This document shows, piece by piece, positions 26,965 to 37,787 of a stretch of DNA of 40,087 nucleotides; positions within the stretch are counted from its first letter, which is position 1, and the number at the start of each line of letters is the position of its first letter. The DNA lies in NCBI RefSeq assembly GCF_000817785.2, contig NZ_JTCM02000058.1, positions 1 to 40,087 of the forward strand. Reading direction: 5' to 3'. Below the pieces are notes generated by a model, which saw only the letters and a program-made list of their open reading frames with translations, did no database searches and had not been told where the DNA came from. The position numbers and the translations under genes were made by a program. The DNA is from Hassallia byssoidea VB512170 (GTDB lineage Bacteria; Cyanobacteriota; Cyanobacteriia; Cyanobacteriales; Nostocaceae).

Positions 26965-29900
26965 GCTTGGGGTTATTCTCTAAATAATCATGCAACCATC
27001 GACAACTGCGAGTCAACAGATGATCTAAATCTGTGGTTTGCAGTTGTTTGCTATCAATACGCCAAAATTTAACTGTACCATCTTTACTGGAAGAGGCAAT
27101 CATTTTACTATCAGGGCTGAAACTGACATCGTTGACAGCTTGGCTATGTCCCGAAAACGTCTTTATTTCTATACCATCAATACTCCATAATTTCACTGTA
27201 TTGCCGTCACTAGAAGCAATCATCTTCGCTTGCGGATTAAAAGTTACATTCCAAACTGCCTCAGGTTGCTCTTGCAGAGTTTGTAGTAACTTACCATCTT
27301 TCACCCGCCAAAGTTTTATAGTTTTATCAGAACTAGCAGAAGCGAGAATATCACCTTGAGTGTTAAAACTTATACCACCAACAGCATTAGTATGTCCGGT
27401 CAGGGTTCGCAGTAACTTTCCATCGCTTACTCGCCAGATTCTCACTGTGTTATCTCTGCCACCGGAAGCGAGAATATCACCTTTAGGGCTAAAACGGACG
27501 CGAAAAACTTCACCGTTATGTCCTGTTAAGGTTCTAATAAGTTTGCCATCTTTTACTCGCCATAATTTAATAGTTGCATCCGCACTTGCTGATGCGAGAA
27601 TATCTCCATTTGGACTGAAAGTGACATTATTAACTTCATGTTCATGTCCTATAAGAGTTTTAATCATATAGCCGTCACGAGTTCGCCACAGTTTCACCCA
27701 GCCTTCGGCACCAGCAGAAGCCAGAGTTTGCCCGTCTGGACTAAAACTGACACCATAAACAGCATCTCTATGTCCCAGTCCAGTAGGCAACTTGTCTAAT
27801 CCTTCTAGAGAAAAGCGCAAAGTCATATTCGGTAGTTGCCAAAGTTTGATTGATTTGTCGTCACTTGCCGTTGCCAGGAGATTACCTTGCGGGCTGAAAC
27901 TAACACTATTTACCCCAAAGTTCTGTTGAGTGAGAGTTTTAATTAAACTGTTGTCTCGCCGCCAAAGTATAACACTTTGATCTCCGCTAGCTGAGGCTAA
28001 AGTCTGACCATCCGGGCTGAAACTAACACCAAAGACTTCTATAGTGTGTCCCAGGAAAGTTTGCAGCAAAGTGCCATCTTGGGAATTCCAAAGTTTAATT
28101 GCGGTATCAAAACTAGCTGAGGCTAAAGTTTGACCATCGGGGCTGAAACTTACCGATGTTACTTGATCGTTATGTGCTGAAATTGTTTTTGGCATAGCAT
28201 CGCTAATTCTCCAAATTTTGATAGTTTTATCAGCACTACCTGAAGCTATTTTACCGTCAGGACTAAAAGCCACACTGTTAACTGCCCCAGTATGCCCAGT
28301 TAAAGTTTTTAGCAAAGTCCCGTCACTAATTCTCCAGATTTTAATAGTTTTATCAGCGCTACCTGAAGCGATTGTTTGACTGTCGGGACTAAAACTAACA
28401 CTGTTGACATCACCATTATGACCTGACAAAGTTCTGATAAGTTTACTATCACTAACTCTCCAGATTTTAATAGTTTTATCAGCACTACCAGAAGCAATCA
28501 TATTACCTTGACCAGACCAAGATACACTATAAACCTCAGCTGAATGGGCATTGATAGTTTTAATTAAAGTACCGTCACTTGTGCGCCACAGCTTTAGTGT
28601 GTTGTCAAAACTAGCAGTAGCAATCATTTTACCGTCAGGGCTAAAGCTGACATCTCTAACCGTGCCCTGATGTCCTGACAAAGTTCGCAGCCACTTACCA
28701 TCACGTCGCCAAAGATACACTGTTTGGTCATCACTAGCAGAAGCAATTGTCTGACCATCAGGACTAAATTTTACACTGTTTACAGCTTTGCTATGTTTCT
28801 CCAAACGGTTGAGTTCTTGAGTATTAGAAAGTGCATGTCCTAAAGAACTTATTGTTTGAAATTGCACATCTTTTGGTGCGCTAATAATTTGCTTTAGCTG
28901 CTTACCTGCTTTGACACTAGCAATTAGTGCATCAAGCGGCTGATTGGATAAAAACTTAGCTTCCGATGATGAATTTAATGCTACGATTTCTCTAAGTTGA
29001 GCCTTTTGACTTTGGAAATAAGCTAAACCAGCAAAACTAGAAGCTGCTATTCCTAAAAACGAGAGTGCAACAACGGCTCTTTGAGCTTGTCGAAGTCTTC
29101 TTTTTTCTTCAAATTGTTGGCGTTTTCTTTCTTGTAAACAAGCTTCAATAAATTGTTGAACATCCGCAGAAAGTTCATCAGTATATTTGATGTAAATATC
29201 TTCTGCTTCAGCCAACCGCACACCCTGCAACAAAAAATCAGATTGCTGACCACTTTGCAACCATAATTGTGCAGCTTGCTCAATTTGACGTTGCGATCGC
29301 AACCTACTACGATTTTCCTCCAACCACCAGCGCAAAGTTGACCAATGGCGAATTAAAATTTCATGGGCAACTTCTACCGTCACCGCCGGGAGTGGGGAGT
29401 GGGGAGTAGGGAGTAGGGGAGATGGGGGAGATGAGGAGACAAACTCCCCCTGCCCCCTGCCCCCTGCCCCCTGCCCACTCTCCTCCCCCTCTTCCTCCAA
29501 GTTCATCACAATTAACTTGGCAGCAGTTAACGCTTGCAGAGTTCTTTCCACCAACGCAGCTGGATATTTTTTCACAATCAACTCTGATTTGTGTATCCGT
29601 CGTCGAGTATCTTCTGTACCCTCTCCTAACTGCGTCAAAGATAGAAAAATCCACTTAGCACATTCTTGCGCTTGGGGGTCTAAACTTTCGTAAACAGCTT
29701 GAGACGATCGCTCTAATGCTCCTTTAATTCCACCTAGTTCATCTTGATACGCTTGCAAAGTTAACTCACCTGTAGAGCGATGTTGCCATAATTGTTCTAA
29801 AACAAATTCCAGCAAAGGTAAATCGCCGACCGAGTGGTTTAACTCACGTAGTAAAACTTCTACTAATTCTGGTTCGAGTTTTAACCCTACTTGTTGAGCC

Positions 29901-32182
29901 GGGTTAACAATCACCCGCCGATAATCGTCTAAACTTAGCCGAGGTGGAACTAATACACTCGACTCCTGTAAAACTTCAGCCAGTCTCGGTACTTCCAAAC
30001 ACGAGGTAATAAAGTCCGCTCGTAAAGTAATAATTAACTTAAAACGGTCTTTCGCATATTCCGCAGCTCCCAGCACCAATTCTAAAAAGCGCTCTCTGTC
30101 TGTAGTTGAGGCAAGAGTGAATAATTCCTCAAATTGGTCTATCACCAAAACTATCATAGGTTCCGGTCGATTACGCAACCAGTAGACGAAGCTTTCTACA
30201 CCCTGGTGCAAGATTCCTTCTAGGAGGAGATGGGGAGAGGGGGGGAGGGGGAGATGGGGAGATGGGGAGGATGAGGGAGATGGGGGAGATGAGGGAGATG
30301 AGGAGGTAAACTCCCCCTGCTCCCTGCCCCCTGCCCCCTGCCCTCTGCCCCCTCCCAACCGTTGCGCCAAAACCTCTATGGGATTAGCACCTGGGCGCAA
30401 AGTTCTAATTAGCCACTGTTCGCTGCTGGGGATTTGTTTACCCAGTCGCAGTTGGGGAATGACACCGGCTTGGACAACTGAAGATTTACCGCTACCAGAA
30501 GCACCGACGACGGCGAGAAATGAGCGATCGCGCAATTGATGAATTAACTGCTGAGTTAAGCTTTCACGCCCGTAAAAATATTGGGCATCTTCTTCTGAAA
30601 AAGCACTTAATCCCATGTAAGGACAGATACCTAAATCTAAACCTGCTTTTTGTTCTCGCCCTTGCATGTAAGTTTTTTCTCTTAAGATTTCGATGATACC
30701 TTGTGTACCGGAAAGCCAGACGTAGAAAGGAATATCGCTACCGGCTAATTGTAATTGCAATTGAGCGATCGCCCCAGCCGCAGATAATCCGTCTACTTCC
30801 GCTGCCGCTGTTAAAGTATCAAATAAAGTTTGGGCGAATTTTTCAGTTGACGACGCAGGAGAAGCACAAGCAATTATACACTGTCCCTCTTGGGAGTCGA
30901 TTTGCAAATCTTCTACCCAATCTTGTAGAGATGCAGAAGCAGGACAATCGAGGATGATGATTTGTTTAGCATTACAGTGACGTAGTTGTTGTTTCAACCA
31001 CGATCGCTTGATGCGGATATCTTCTCCCAGCACCAAACCATCGATAGCTTCAGTTTCCTCGATGCGTCCGCGCAGATAAAGTAAAATAGTTTCTGATTCG
31101 GGTGAGTGTAAAAGACGAGCGATCGATGAACGCACATCCTCAGCAGCCTTTATCGCTTGCAAATATTTCAAGTTAAAACCGCCAACACTATCCAAAAACT
31201 TGCTAATATCTAAAGTTATCGTACTTCCTGATAGTCCCTCTACAACTATCCCCAATCGGCGATGCACATCATCATCAGCTTTTTCTTGCCTAACTCCTAA
31301 AATTATTTCCCCAACTCCTTCGACAATTCGCTTGGGAGTTTGTAGAGGATATTCGCGCTCAAGCTGAGTATCTCCTTTGCCTCTTTTCTGCTGATTAATT
31401 AATCGTAATTGTTGATTAGTTTTATCAATATATTGCAACGTTTGATGATAAACATAGCGATAAAGTCCATCAACAGAAATTATCCCCTTTGAATCTGCTG
31501 CCTTACCATTTAACCCCTGCATTAAATAATAACTAAAAACCCCGTGTCCCAGTTCGGGAAATTCCCAAGATTGCTGATTATTATCGCAAGAAAGCAAAGC
31601 ATAAAAATCTTTACTTTTTGCAGCCGATCGCTGTAATACCTCTACTAATTGCGTTGTCGGGTTCAACAACGGTTCTCTAATTGTTCCCCTTAGTGTCATT
31701 CCACCGCTATGACAAGCATCCAGCCAAACTAACTGCTTCTGCGCTGGACAATTATCTAACAATTGTAATAGTTCTTGTAATTTTAAACCCGTATTTTTCA
31801 AGTTTGATTTTTGCGTATCTGCTAAACATAAAAATGCTTCCTGAGAATTTGGTTCTAGCATTCCGTGCCCGGAGAAATAAAATAAAACCATATCCTGCGG
31901 TTTAGCAGCAGCGGTAATTTCTTGGAGACTAACCCGCACATTCTCCTTTGAAGGTGGTAAAGAAGCAAAATCGTGATGAATTTTCACCTCTTTTTGCGGA
32001 AACTGTGTGGTAGCACCAGTCAAAGCATCCGCTAAACCCTCACAATCGACATATGAATAATTTAGCATCGGGAGTCCTTTATCTTGATATTTATTGACTC
32101 CCACAAGCATTAACCACAGCTTGCTTGTATCTGTTTTTTTAACTTGATTTGAGCGACTAGTACCAACACTGATTGGACACAT
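26921..32182 (-). CDS. Caspase - degenerate caspase - STAND NTPase - TM - WD40 giant protein 2
   Basis: A 1753-residue paralogue of the protein at 17948-23338 with the same order. Caspase: His106 in FYFSGHG, Cys157 in WLDACHSG. Degenerate caspase-like stretch: ILLYLRGR 366-373, QIIILDC 407-413. NTPase: Walker [10 protein letters not shown] 560-568, Walker [12 protein letters not shown]. Then [21 protein letters not shown], a TM helix ([19 protein letters not shown]), 14 WD40 blades and the tail [17 protein letters not shown]. Two repeat-encoded low-complexity inserts are present. One (about residues 610-652) lies before Walker B and is absent from the paralogue; the other is at the same position as in the paralogue. 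Blades 4-6 are nearly identical, with [12 protein letters not shown] in each, and one lacks two residues ([10 protein letters not shown]). It is divergent from a sigma-like gene at 32547. Confidence 0.92.
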   Translation of the reverse strand: MCPISVGTSRSNQVKKTDTSKLWLMLVGVNKYQDKGLPMLNYSYVDCEGLADALTGATTQFPQKEVKIHHDFASLPPSKENVRVSLQEITAAAKPQDMVLFYFSGHGMLEPNSQEAFLCLADTQKSNLKNTGLKLQELLQLLDNCPAQKQLVWLDACHSGGMTLRGTIREPLLNPTTQLVEVLQRSAAKSKDFYALLSCDNNQQSWEFPELGHGVFSYYLMQGLNGKAADSKGIISVDGLYRYVYHQTLQYIDKTNQQLRLINQQKRGKGDTQLEREYPLQTPKRIVEGVGEIILGVRQEKADDDVHRRLGIVVEGLSGSTITLDISKFLDSVGGFNLKYLQAIKAAEDVRSSIARLLHSPESETILLYLRGRIEETEAIDGLVLGEDIRIKRSWLKQQLRHCNAKQIIILDCPASASLQDWVEDLQIDSQEGQCIIACASPASSTEKFAQTLFDTLTAAAEVDGLSAAGAIAQLQLQLAGSDIPFYVWLSGTQGIIEILREKTYMQGREQKAGLDLGICPYMGLSAFSEEDAQYFYGRESLTQQLIHQLRDRSFLAVVGASGSGKSSVVQAGVIPQLRLGKQIPSSEQWLIRTLRPGANPIEVLAQRLGGGRGQGAGGREQGEFTSSSPSSPPSPSSSPSPHLPLPPSPHLLLEGILHQGVESFVYWLRNRPEPMIVLVIDQFEELFTLASTTDRERFLELVLGAAEYAKDRFKLIITLRADFITSCLEVPRLAEVLQESSVLVPPRLSLDDYRRVIVNPAQQVGLKLEPELVEVLLRELNHSVGDLPLLEFVLEQLWQHRSTGELTLQAYQDELGGIKGALERSSQAVYESLDPQAQECAKWIFLSLTQLGEGTEDTRRRIHKSELIVKKYPAALVERTLQALTAAKLIVMNLEEEGEESGQGAGGRGQGEFVSSSPPSPLLPTPHSPLPAVTVEVAHEILIRHWSTLRWWLEENRSRLRSQRQIEQAAQLWLQSGQQSDFLLQGVRLAEAEDIYIKYTDELSADVQQFIEACLQERKRQQFEEKRRLRQAQRAVVALSFLGIAASSFAGLAYFQSQKAQLREIVALNSSSEAKFLSNQPLDALIASVKAGKQLKQIISAPKDVQFQTISSLGHALSNTQELNRLEKHSKAVNSVKFSPDGQTIASASDDQTVYLWRRDGKWLRTLSGHQGTVRDVSFSPDGKMIATASFDNTLKLWRTSDGTLIKTINAHSAEVYSVSWSGQGNMIASGSADKTIKIWRVSDSKLIRTLSGHNGDVNSVSFSPDSQTIASGSADKTIKIWRISDGTLLKTLTGHTGAVNSVAFSPDGKIASGSADKTIKIWRISDAMPKTISAHNDQVTSVSFSPDGQTLASASFDTAIKLWNSQDGTLLQTFLGHTIEVFGVSFSPDGQTLASASGDQSVILWRRDNSLIKTLTQQNFGVNSVSFSPQGNLLATASDDKSIKLWQLPNMTLRFSLEGLDKLPTGLGHRDAVYGVSFSPDGQTLASAGAEGWVKLWRTRDGYMIKTLIGHEHEVNNVTFSPNGDILASASADATIKLWRVKDGKLIRTLTGHNGEVFRVRFSPKGDILASGGRDNTVRIWRVSDGKLLRTLTGHTNAVGGISFNTQGDILASASSDKTIKLWRVKDGKLLQTLQEQPEAVWNVTFNPQAKMIASSDGNTVKLWSIDGIEIKTFSGHSQAVNDVSFSPDSKMIASSSKDGTVKFWRIDSKQLQTTDLDHLLTRSCRWLHDYLENNPKLSNQERDLCFDLKE
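29387..29495. repeat. In-frame G/C-rich repeat insert in caspase gene 2 (shared site)
   Basis: GGGAGTG units, GGGGGAGATG, then CCCCCTGCC units, encoding a Gly/Ser/Pro-rich linker between NLEEE and VTVEVAHE. The paralogue has its larger insert at the same place (20381-20689). Confidence 0.85.
30227..30355. repeat. In-frame G/C-rich repeat insert in caspase gene 2 (unique site)
   Basis: GGGGAGATG-type units followed by CCCTGCCCC-type units, encoding [16 protein letters not shown] and then Ser/Pro-rich sequence. It lies between the Walker A and Walker B parts. The paralogue has ordinary sequence here ([17 protein letters not shown]), which dates the insertion after the duplication. Confidence 0.85.
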
Positions 32183-32220
32183 TTTAATTAAGTGTATTTA
32201 AATCTTAATATTTGCTAAGT

Positions 32221-32436
32221 TGTGAATTGGGCATTGGGCATTGGGCATTGGGGCTTTTTTAAGAGGGAAAAGGGGAAAGGGGAAAGGGGAAAGGGTCAGA
32301 AAATATAATACACGTATTTAAATAACTCTTTATTTCCATACATGAGTACCTTTTCCCTGAAGAAAATTGCCCAATGCCCAATGCCCTTTTTCCCCATTAC
32401 CCATTACCAATTACCCATTACCCAATTTTCAAAATT
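32221..32436. repeat. Inverted heptamer arrays between divergent caspase and sigma genes
   Basis: TTGGGCA units and GGGGAAA units (32226-32294) face CCCAATG and CCCATTA units (32369-32425), which are complementary. The rest of the 32183-32546 gap should hold both promoters; no operator is recognisable. Confidence 0.65.
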
Positions 32437-32546
32437 TCTAAATATTTAACTTTAAGCCGAAACATGATTCTCGTTAGTTGTAGTAAAGTTTGTGCAGGCG
32501 TGTTTTAACGCTTGCATTCCTTGCATAGGTCGAGATTTTGTGTTTT

Positions 32547-33719
32547 ATGCACCCAAGACAAAGTATTATTTCCATATTTTCAACTTTTGTGCAATTTAAT
32601 GGCGATCGCTTTCACAGTTGGGCGACGGATAGTAAACTGCGCCGCAGTATGCAAAGTTGTGTAAACAAAACGCCACAAGAACGGCAAGAAAATTTTTGGG
32701 TACTTTATTGGTACAATTATATCTCCCTTCCTGGGGTGGAGAAACTTGCCAAAGAACATCTGATTGCTTATTTACAAGAAGTCTGCTATTGGACATCCCA
32801 AAAAACATCTGCTAGTTTTAGCAGTACTCAATATAAGTTACCAGACTGTTTTCAAATGGCGATCGCTTCTGTTGATAAAGTCCTCAAAGGTTTCAATCCT
32901 AACCAAGGCTTTATCTTAAAAAACTACGCCAGCGTCATCTTTGGTAGCGTCATCCGTGAAACTTTGCGTCAACGCGGCGAAATTGATATCTGTACAGAAT
33001 GGGGAATGTTGCGGAAAATTAGTCAAAAGCGTTTGGTAGAGTCTTTGGAAAATGCTGGCTTATCTCCAGAGACTGTTACGGCTTACGTCCTGGCTTGGAA
33101 TTGTTTTAAAACGCTTTATGTTCCCAAGCAGCCTCAGGCAACACGTCAACTTTCCCGCCCAGACAATGATACATGGAGTGCGATCGCTCAAGCTTATAAT
33201 TCCCAAAGTAGTCAAAAAGTAACTTCGCAAATTTTGGAAACTTGGCTGCTCAGTTGTGCCAAACATGCGCGAAACTATCTTTATCCACCTTCGGCATCAA
33301 TTAATGTTTCCCCCGCCGGTCAAGATACAAGCGAATGGATAGATAATCTCGCTGGAGAGGTAGACTCAGTACTTACCCAAATTATTACTCAACAAGAAGA
33401 ACAAACCAGAATTTCTCAGCAATCCGAGATTAATAATGTTTTAGCCGCCGCAGTTGCCCAACTAGAACCAGAAGCACAACAAATTTTGCAACTATATTAT
33501 AGTCAGGGGCTGACTCAGCAGCAAATTGCCAAAGAACTAGTTTTGCAGCAATATACTGTCTCGCGGCGACTCACAAAAGCTAGAGAAATTTTACTGCGAA
33601 ATTTGGCTAAATGGAGTAGTGAGAAGCTGCATATTTCTGTCACCTCAGACCTACTCAAAAATATGAGTACCGTAATGGAGGAATGGCTGCAAGCTTACTA
33701 CAGCGTATCTCCTTATTAA
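32547..33719 (+). CDS. Sigma-70-family RNA polymerase sigma factor (cyanobacterial, DUF1822-linked type)
   Basis: A 390-residue sigma-like protein. The first half has the pattern of a cyanobacterial sigma subgroup: FNPNQGFILKNYASVIFGSV, EWGMLRKISQKRLVESLENAGL and a conserved LAWNCFKTLY. The C-terminal region 4 is LEPEAQQILQLYYSQGLTQQ, QIAKELVLQQYTVSRRL, a helix-turn-helix. I use the ATG at 32547; a TTG at 32538 is also in frame. It is followed by DUF1822 138 nt downstream, an arrangement repeatedly seen in filamentous cyanobacteria next to caspase or CHAT proteins. It is divergent from giant caspase gene 2. Target promoters unknown. Confidence 0.85.
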   Translation: MHPRQSIISIFSTFVQFNGDRFHSWATDSKLRRSMQSCVNKTPQERQENFWVLYWYNYISLPGVEKLAKEHLIAYLQEVCYWTSQKTSASFSSTQYKLPDCFQMAIASVDKVLKGFNPNQGFILKNYASVIFGSVIRETLRQRGEIDICTEWGMLRKISQKRLVESLENAGLSPETVTAYVLAWNCFKTLYVPKQPQATRQLSRPDNDTWSAIAQAYNSQSSQKVTSQILETWLLSCAKHARNYLYPPSASINVSPAGQDTSEWIDNLAGEVDSVLTQIITQQEEQTRISQQSEINNVLAAAVAQLEPEAQQILQLYYSQGLTQQQIAKELVLQQYTVSRRLTKAREILLRNLAKWSSEKLHISVTSDLLKNMSTVMEEWLQAYYSVSPY

Positions 33720-33856
33720 ACCTCTTGGACTTATTTGGGAAAAATAAAAGGGGTAAGGGTTCACAAGGAAGTATCAAAATTTCTCTTCCCTAATCCCTAG
33801 TTCTTAGTCCCTAGTCCAAGCGTAAACCCCAAGCCAAAATTTCCGGAGTAATTTTC

Positions 33857-35029
33857 ATGACTGCTAACGCCGCCTTGTTTACTTTTGCATCCCCGACAGA
33901 TTTGATTTTAGAAATACCCGCCAACGTTCAAAATCAGGCGTATCTTCACAGTCAATCTTTTTCTCATCCTAGTTCTGGTTATCAAGCTTATTTAAATGAA
34001 CTTTGCTTGAATGTTGTTTTGGCGTGGCTGCAAGCAGATTTTGCACCCCAGGCAAAAGTATCGCCGAATATCAATGCTTTAGCAAGTTTTTGGGAACTGG
34101 TGAATGGGACTGCAATTGTATCAGACGGCATTCGATTTATTTTGGTTCCCAGCGAGGCGATGGATTTAAGTGAATTGCGAGTACCGCAAGAATGGGTAGA
34201 TATATCTAGTTTAGCTGGTGATTATTATTTAGCAGTGCAAGTAGAACCGGATGAAGCTTATGTGCGAATTTGGGGCTATTGTAGTTATGAACAACTAAAA
34301 AATCAAGGAAGTTATGATGCAAGCGATCGCACTTATTCCCTTGATGCTGTTGATATTATTAGCGACATCAACGTTTTAACTTTAGCGCGACAACTTTGCC
34401 CCCAAGAAAGTACGCCTAAGGTTATCCCACAATTAGCAACTTTACCACAAGAACAAGCACAAAATTTAATTTCTCGTTTAGCAAAGAAAGAAATAATCAC
34501 ACCGAGACTAGCTATACCTTGGACACTTTGGGGTGCGCTAATTGAACATGGCGGTTGGCGACAAAGCTTATATCAACGCCGCTTGGGACTACCAGAACAG
34601 TGGTCAGTTATCCAATGGTTGCAAAACGGTGTTTCTCAACTTGCAGAAAACGTCGGTTGGGGAAACTTGATGCAACTTAGCGCCGCTGGTGCGCGGAGTG
34701 TCGAAGAAACACAACCACAGACAATTCTTTCTCGGCAGTTAGCGATCGCAGGTCAAACCTACGAACTGCGTATTATACCACAAAACGAAGGAGAATCAAC
34801 CATTTGGCGTTTTGAATTGCGTAATGCTGCCGTAGGTGCAGCCATTCCTGGTGGATTTAAACTGAGACTACTCACCGAAGATTTACAAAGCTTCCCCAAC
34901 AACGAAGATATAGCGATAACAGCCGTAGAGCAACTCTTCGTAGAAGTAGCGCTAGAACCAGGTGAAGGTATAGTTTGGGAAGTAGAACCCAAAAGCGAAA
35001 ACTACGACCGAGAAATATTAAGATTTTAA
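33857..35029 (+). CDS. DUF1822 family protein
   Basis: A 390-residue cyanobacterial protein. Typical stretches are YQAYLNELCLNVVLAWLQAD, GDYYLAVQVEPDEAYVRIWGY and YSLDAVDIISDINVL in the N-terminal half, and QTYELRIIPQ, GGFKLRLLTEDLQ and EVALEPGEGIVWEVEP at the end. No TM segment or catalytic motif is seen. DUF1822 proteins commonly follow sigma-like genes and accompany CHAT/caspase genes, so a role in controlling that module is inferred. It is probably cotranscribed with the sigma gene at 32547. The repeat-like CCCTAGT units in the short gap do not obscure its ATG. Confidence 0.9.
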   Translation: MTANAALFTFASPTDLILEIPANVQNQAYLHSQSFSHPSSGYQAYLNELCLNVVLAWLQADFAPQAKVSPNINALASFWELVNGTAIVSDGIRFILVPSEAMDLSELRVPQEWVDISSLAGDYYLAVQVEPDEAYVRIWGYCSYEQLKNQGSYDASDRTYSLDAVDIISDINVLTLARQLCPQESTPKVIPQLATLPQEQAQNLISRLAKKEIITPRLAIPWTLWGALIEHGGWRQSLYQRRLGLPEQWSVIQWLQNGVSQLAENVGWGNLMQLSAAGARSVEETQPQTILSRQLAIAGQTYELRIIPQNEGESTIWRFELRNAAVGAAIPGGFKLRLLTEDLQSFPNNEDIAITAVEQLFVEVALEPGEGIVWEVEPKSENYDREILRF

Positions 35030-35060
35030 ACAAGACTCCAGAACGACTGACTCATAGTAC

Positions 35061-35081
35061 AGACGTGCCGGTGGAACGTCT
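35061..35081. repeat. Degenerate AGACGT/ACGTCT dispersed hairpin
   Basis: AGACGT (35061-35066) and ACGTCT (35076-35081) around CCGGTGGA, resembling a common short hairpin repeat of cyanobacteria. It lies after the DUF1822 stop. No T-run follows. Confidence 0.4.
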
Positions 35082-35154
35082 CTACAACAGCTGACTCCTT
35101 TCATATATGATACGGTGGAGAATTATTCCGTAAATCCACCAAAAGAAAAAAGCC

Positions 35155-35622
35155 ATGAGAGGAAAAACCAAGCAACAAATCCGTGTATGGGCGATGTTGT
35201 GTCATCTCTCAGCTTTATTAGCGTGGATACTATTAATTTTAGTAGTAATTATCGGCATTCCTTTGTATCTACCGTTGAATGTTTTAGCACCATTGATTAT
35301 TTGGCGAGTAAAAAAAACACAATATACGTGGGTTGACTTCCAAGGCAAAGAATCTTTAAATTTTCAACTTTCACTGACATTTTATGTTTTAATTCTCGTA
35401 ATTATATCCTTGCTGCTAGTGTTTACAGGATTTGGCATTGCGATGACCAGCAATGGCACAGCAAATTATATAGAGATAATTTTCCGCACATTACTAATTG
35501 GGTGTAGTGCGATCGTTGTATTCATGCTTTTATTACAATCATTTGTAGTCACTTGTGCTGCTATCAAAGCTTATAGAGGTGAGTATTATCGTTATCCGTT
35601 CACAATTAGATTTTTGATATAG
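35155..35622 (+). CDS. DUF4870 (Tic20-like) membrane protein
   Basis: A 155-residue protein with three to four TM helices: WAMLCHLSALLAWILLILVV, then the NVLAPLIIW loop, FYVLILVIISLLLVFTGFGI and LLIGCSAIVVFMLLLQSFVV. The family signature is VDFQGKESLNFQLSLT and the end is AAIKAYRGEYYRYPFTIRF. DUF4870 is a widespread small membrane family distantly related to Tic20; its function is not established. It is single, with STRR repeats directly after it. ATG at 35155. Confidence 0.9.
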   Translation: MRGKTKQQIRVWAMLCHLSALLAWILLILVVIIGIPLYLPLNVLAPLIIWRVKKTQYTWVDFQGKESLNFQLSLTFYVLILVIISLLLVFTGFGIAMTSNGTANYIEIIFRTLLIGCSAIVVFMLLLQSFVVTCAAIKAYRGEYYRYPFTIRFLI

Positions 35623-35639
35623 CAAAGAAACTCGGTATA

Positions 35640-35785
35640 TTGGGTAATAGGTAATGGGGAATGGGGAATGGGGAATGGGTAATCGGTAATGGGTAATGGG
35701 GAATGGGGAATGGGGAATAAAATAATTACCACGTTCCCAATTACCAATTACCAATGCCCAATTACCCATTACCCATTACCCATCT
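35640..35785. repeat. Inverted heptamer arrays between DUF4870 and oxidoreductase genes
   Basis: GGTAATA and GGGGAAT units (35642-35715) face CCCAATT and CCCATTA units (35736-35783). The second array extends the open frame of the next gene upstream, but that extension (MPNYPLPITH) is repeat translation. Confidence 0.7.
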
Positions 35786-35801
35786 AATTTTAGGTAAATT
35801 T

Positions 35802-36944
35802 ATGGCTTCAGGATGGCAAATGAATCAGGGTGCGATCGGCGTTGCAGTTGTGGGTACAGGATTTGGGCAAAAAGTCCACATTCCCGGATTTCAGGCGCAT
35901 CCTCGTAGCCAGGTAGTTGCAGTATATAACCAAGACTTAGAAAAAGCTAAAGCGATCGCCCAAACCCATCATATCCCCCACGCCTGCAACAAAATTGCAG
36001 ACATTGTTGCTTTAAACGAAGTCCAAGCCGTCAGCATTTCCACACCGCCATTTATGCATTATGAAATGGCAAAAACAGTATTGCAAGCCGGGAAACATTT
36101 ATTATTAGAAAAACCTACCACCTTAAATGCAGCCGAAGCAAAAGAACTTTATCAGTTAGCGAACCAAAAAGGCGTAATTGCAACAGTAGATTTTGAATTT
36201 CGCTTTGTACCTGGGTGGCAATTATTATCTGAACTCTTATCACAAGATTACGTCGGTGTCAAACGTTTAATTAGAATTGATTGGTTAGGTGCTTCCAGGG
36301 CTGATGCTTCACGTCCTTGGAATTGGTATTCTCAGAAAGACCAAGGAGGTGGCGTTTTAGGGTCTTTAGGTTCTCATGCCTTTGATTACATTTACTGGCT
36401 ATTTGGACCGATACGCAAATTAAACGCTCATTTAAGTACTGCCATTCCCACACGAATTGATCCCGCTACCAAAGAATCAAAATTAGTAGACAGCGATGAC
36501 ACCTGTATGCTAATGCTGGAATTGGCGGATGGAACACCTTGTCAAGTGTCCATCAGTGCAGTAGTTCATGCACCGCGTCCGCATTGGGTGGAAGTGTATG
36601 GCGATAAGGGTACATTAGTTTTGGGAAGCGAAAATCAAAAAGATTACGTACACGGATTTCGAGTTAAAGGTTCGCGACCCGGTTTACCGCTGACGGAAAT
36701 AGAAATTCCCAATCGCTTGACTTTTCCGAAAAACTATGCTGATGGGCGAATCTCTGCGTTTATTCGCGTAATTGAGCAATGGGTGCAAGGAATTGATCGA
36801 GGTGAGGCGATTCCACCATCGTTGCGAGAAGGAGTTTATTCTCAGTTGTTGATGGATTTATCTCATCAATCAAATGTGAGAAAAAGCTGGGTAGATGTAC
36901 CTGATTTAGAAGCATTTTTAAGTCATAATATCAACTCTTTTTAA
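35802..36944 (+). CDS. Gfo/Idh/MocA-family NAD(P)-dependent oxidoreductase
   Basis: A 380-residue oxidoreductase. The N-terminal Rossmann fold has VVGTGFGQKVHIPGF, then STPPFMHYEMA and the family's catalytic EKPTTLN. The C-terminal fold includes RFVPGWQLL and GGGVLGSLGSHAFDYIYWLFG, which carries the conserved Asp/His region. Substrates in the family are sugars, inositols and related polyols; this one cannot be specified, and biliverdin reductase-like relatives also exist. I start at ATG 35802 (TAGG about 9 nt ahead); an ATG at 35754 lies in a repeat, and ATG 35820 is also possible. Confidence 0.9.
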   Translation: MASGWQMNQGAIGVAVVGTGFGQKVHIPGFQAHPRSQVVAVYNQDLEKAKAIAQTHHIPHACNKIADIVALNEVQAVSISTPPFMHYEMAKTVLQAGKHLLLEKPTTLNAAEAKELYQLANQKGVIATVDFEFRFVPGWQLLSELLSQDYVGVKRLIRIDWLGASRADASRPWNWYSQKDQGGGVLGSLGSHAFDYIYWLFGPIRKLNAHLSTAIPTRIDPATKESKLVDSDDTCMLMLELADGTPCQVSISAVVHAPRPHWVEVYGDKGTLVLGSENQKDYVHGFRVKGSRPGLPLTEIEIPNRLTFPKNYADGRISAFIRVIEQWVQGIDRGEAIPPSLREGVYSQLLMDLSHQSNVRKSWVDVPDLEAFLSHNINSF

Positions 36945-36952
36945 TGTTTTCT

Positions 36953-37558
36953 TTAATTTCCAGAACAATCTCTAAGGACGATTGAAGGAATATAACCGTT
37001 TACCGGAGATGAAATTGGTACCCAACCATCTTTGCCACGATTTTTGATTATGACACGCTGACCACTTTCTAGAACTCCTAAAATCGGACTGTTAATTGAG
37101 GGTTGTTGGCGAACACGCAGAACACCTCCAACAAAAATTTTGCGACAGTTATCTGAAGAAGTTGCTGTTTCGGAGGGGGGTACTGGCTGTTCGCATGACT
37201 CGAGATGTTTAGCAGATACATAACCTGACTGAGGTGATGAAATCTTCACCCAGTCACCTGCGTAGTTTTCAATGATTACAAGGGTTTGATTGCGTAATGT
37301 GCCAATAATTGCGCCATCTGGACTATAGCGGACATTGAGATTGTCGCTCTGTTGAGTGGCAACTCGGCGGCAATTATCTGGAGTCTGCGCCAATTGATAT
37401 TCATCGGATGCCTGAGATGATGCAAGTTTTATAATAGATAATTGGATGTCTTGACTTGTAAGTGTATTAACAGTAGTTGAGGCAGCAGGAAAAGCTGTTA
37501 TCAGTGAAAACATAGCAGCTGCGGCTAGAGATTTTTGCCAGTTTTTTAACGGTTTCAT
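36953..37558 (-). CDS. Secreted protein with two SH3b domains
   Basis: A 201-residue protein starting MKPLKNWQKSLAAAAMFSLI, a signal peptide. Two bacterial SH3 domains follow, each bounded by Cys. The first runs from CRRVATQQSDNLNVRYSPDG to YVSAKHLESC; the second runs from CRKIFVGGVLRVRQQPSINS to YIPSIVLRDC. SH3b domains bind peptidoglycan or proteins in the periplasm or cell wall. No catalytic domain is attached. The ATG at 37558 has GGAGG 7 nt ahead. The gene is convergent with the oxidoreductase, 8 nt apart. Confidence 0.9.
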   Translation of the reverse strand: MKPLKNWQKSLAAAAMFSLITAFPAASTTVNTLTSQDIQLSIIKLASSQASDEYQLAQTPDNCRRVATQQSDNLNVRYSPDGAIIGTLRNQTLVIIENYAGDWVKISSPQSGYVSAKHLESCEQPVPPSETATSSDNCRKIFVGGVLRVRQQPSINSPILGVLESGQRVIIKNRGKDGWVPISSPVNGYIPSIVLRDCSGN

Positions 37559-37787
37559 TAGCAAACCTCCTAAGATGAGAATTATTAAAGGCGGAACTTA
37601 TAAATAGTGATTTAAGATATTAGACGTGGTAAAAAAAATTAAAGTTCTCATATGATGTCCGTTAGTTCCACTTATCATATCTGTAAAGGTCGGTAATAGA
37701 AAACGCGGTAATGGGAAAAATCGATGTTCCCTATTAGCAGCAAGACCAACCATATCGTAAGTAGTTAGCCGGACATAAAATTTACAT

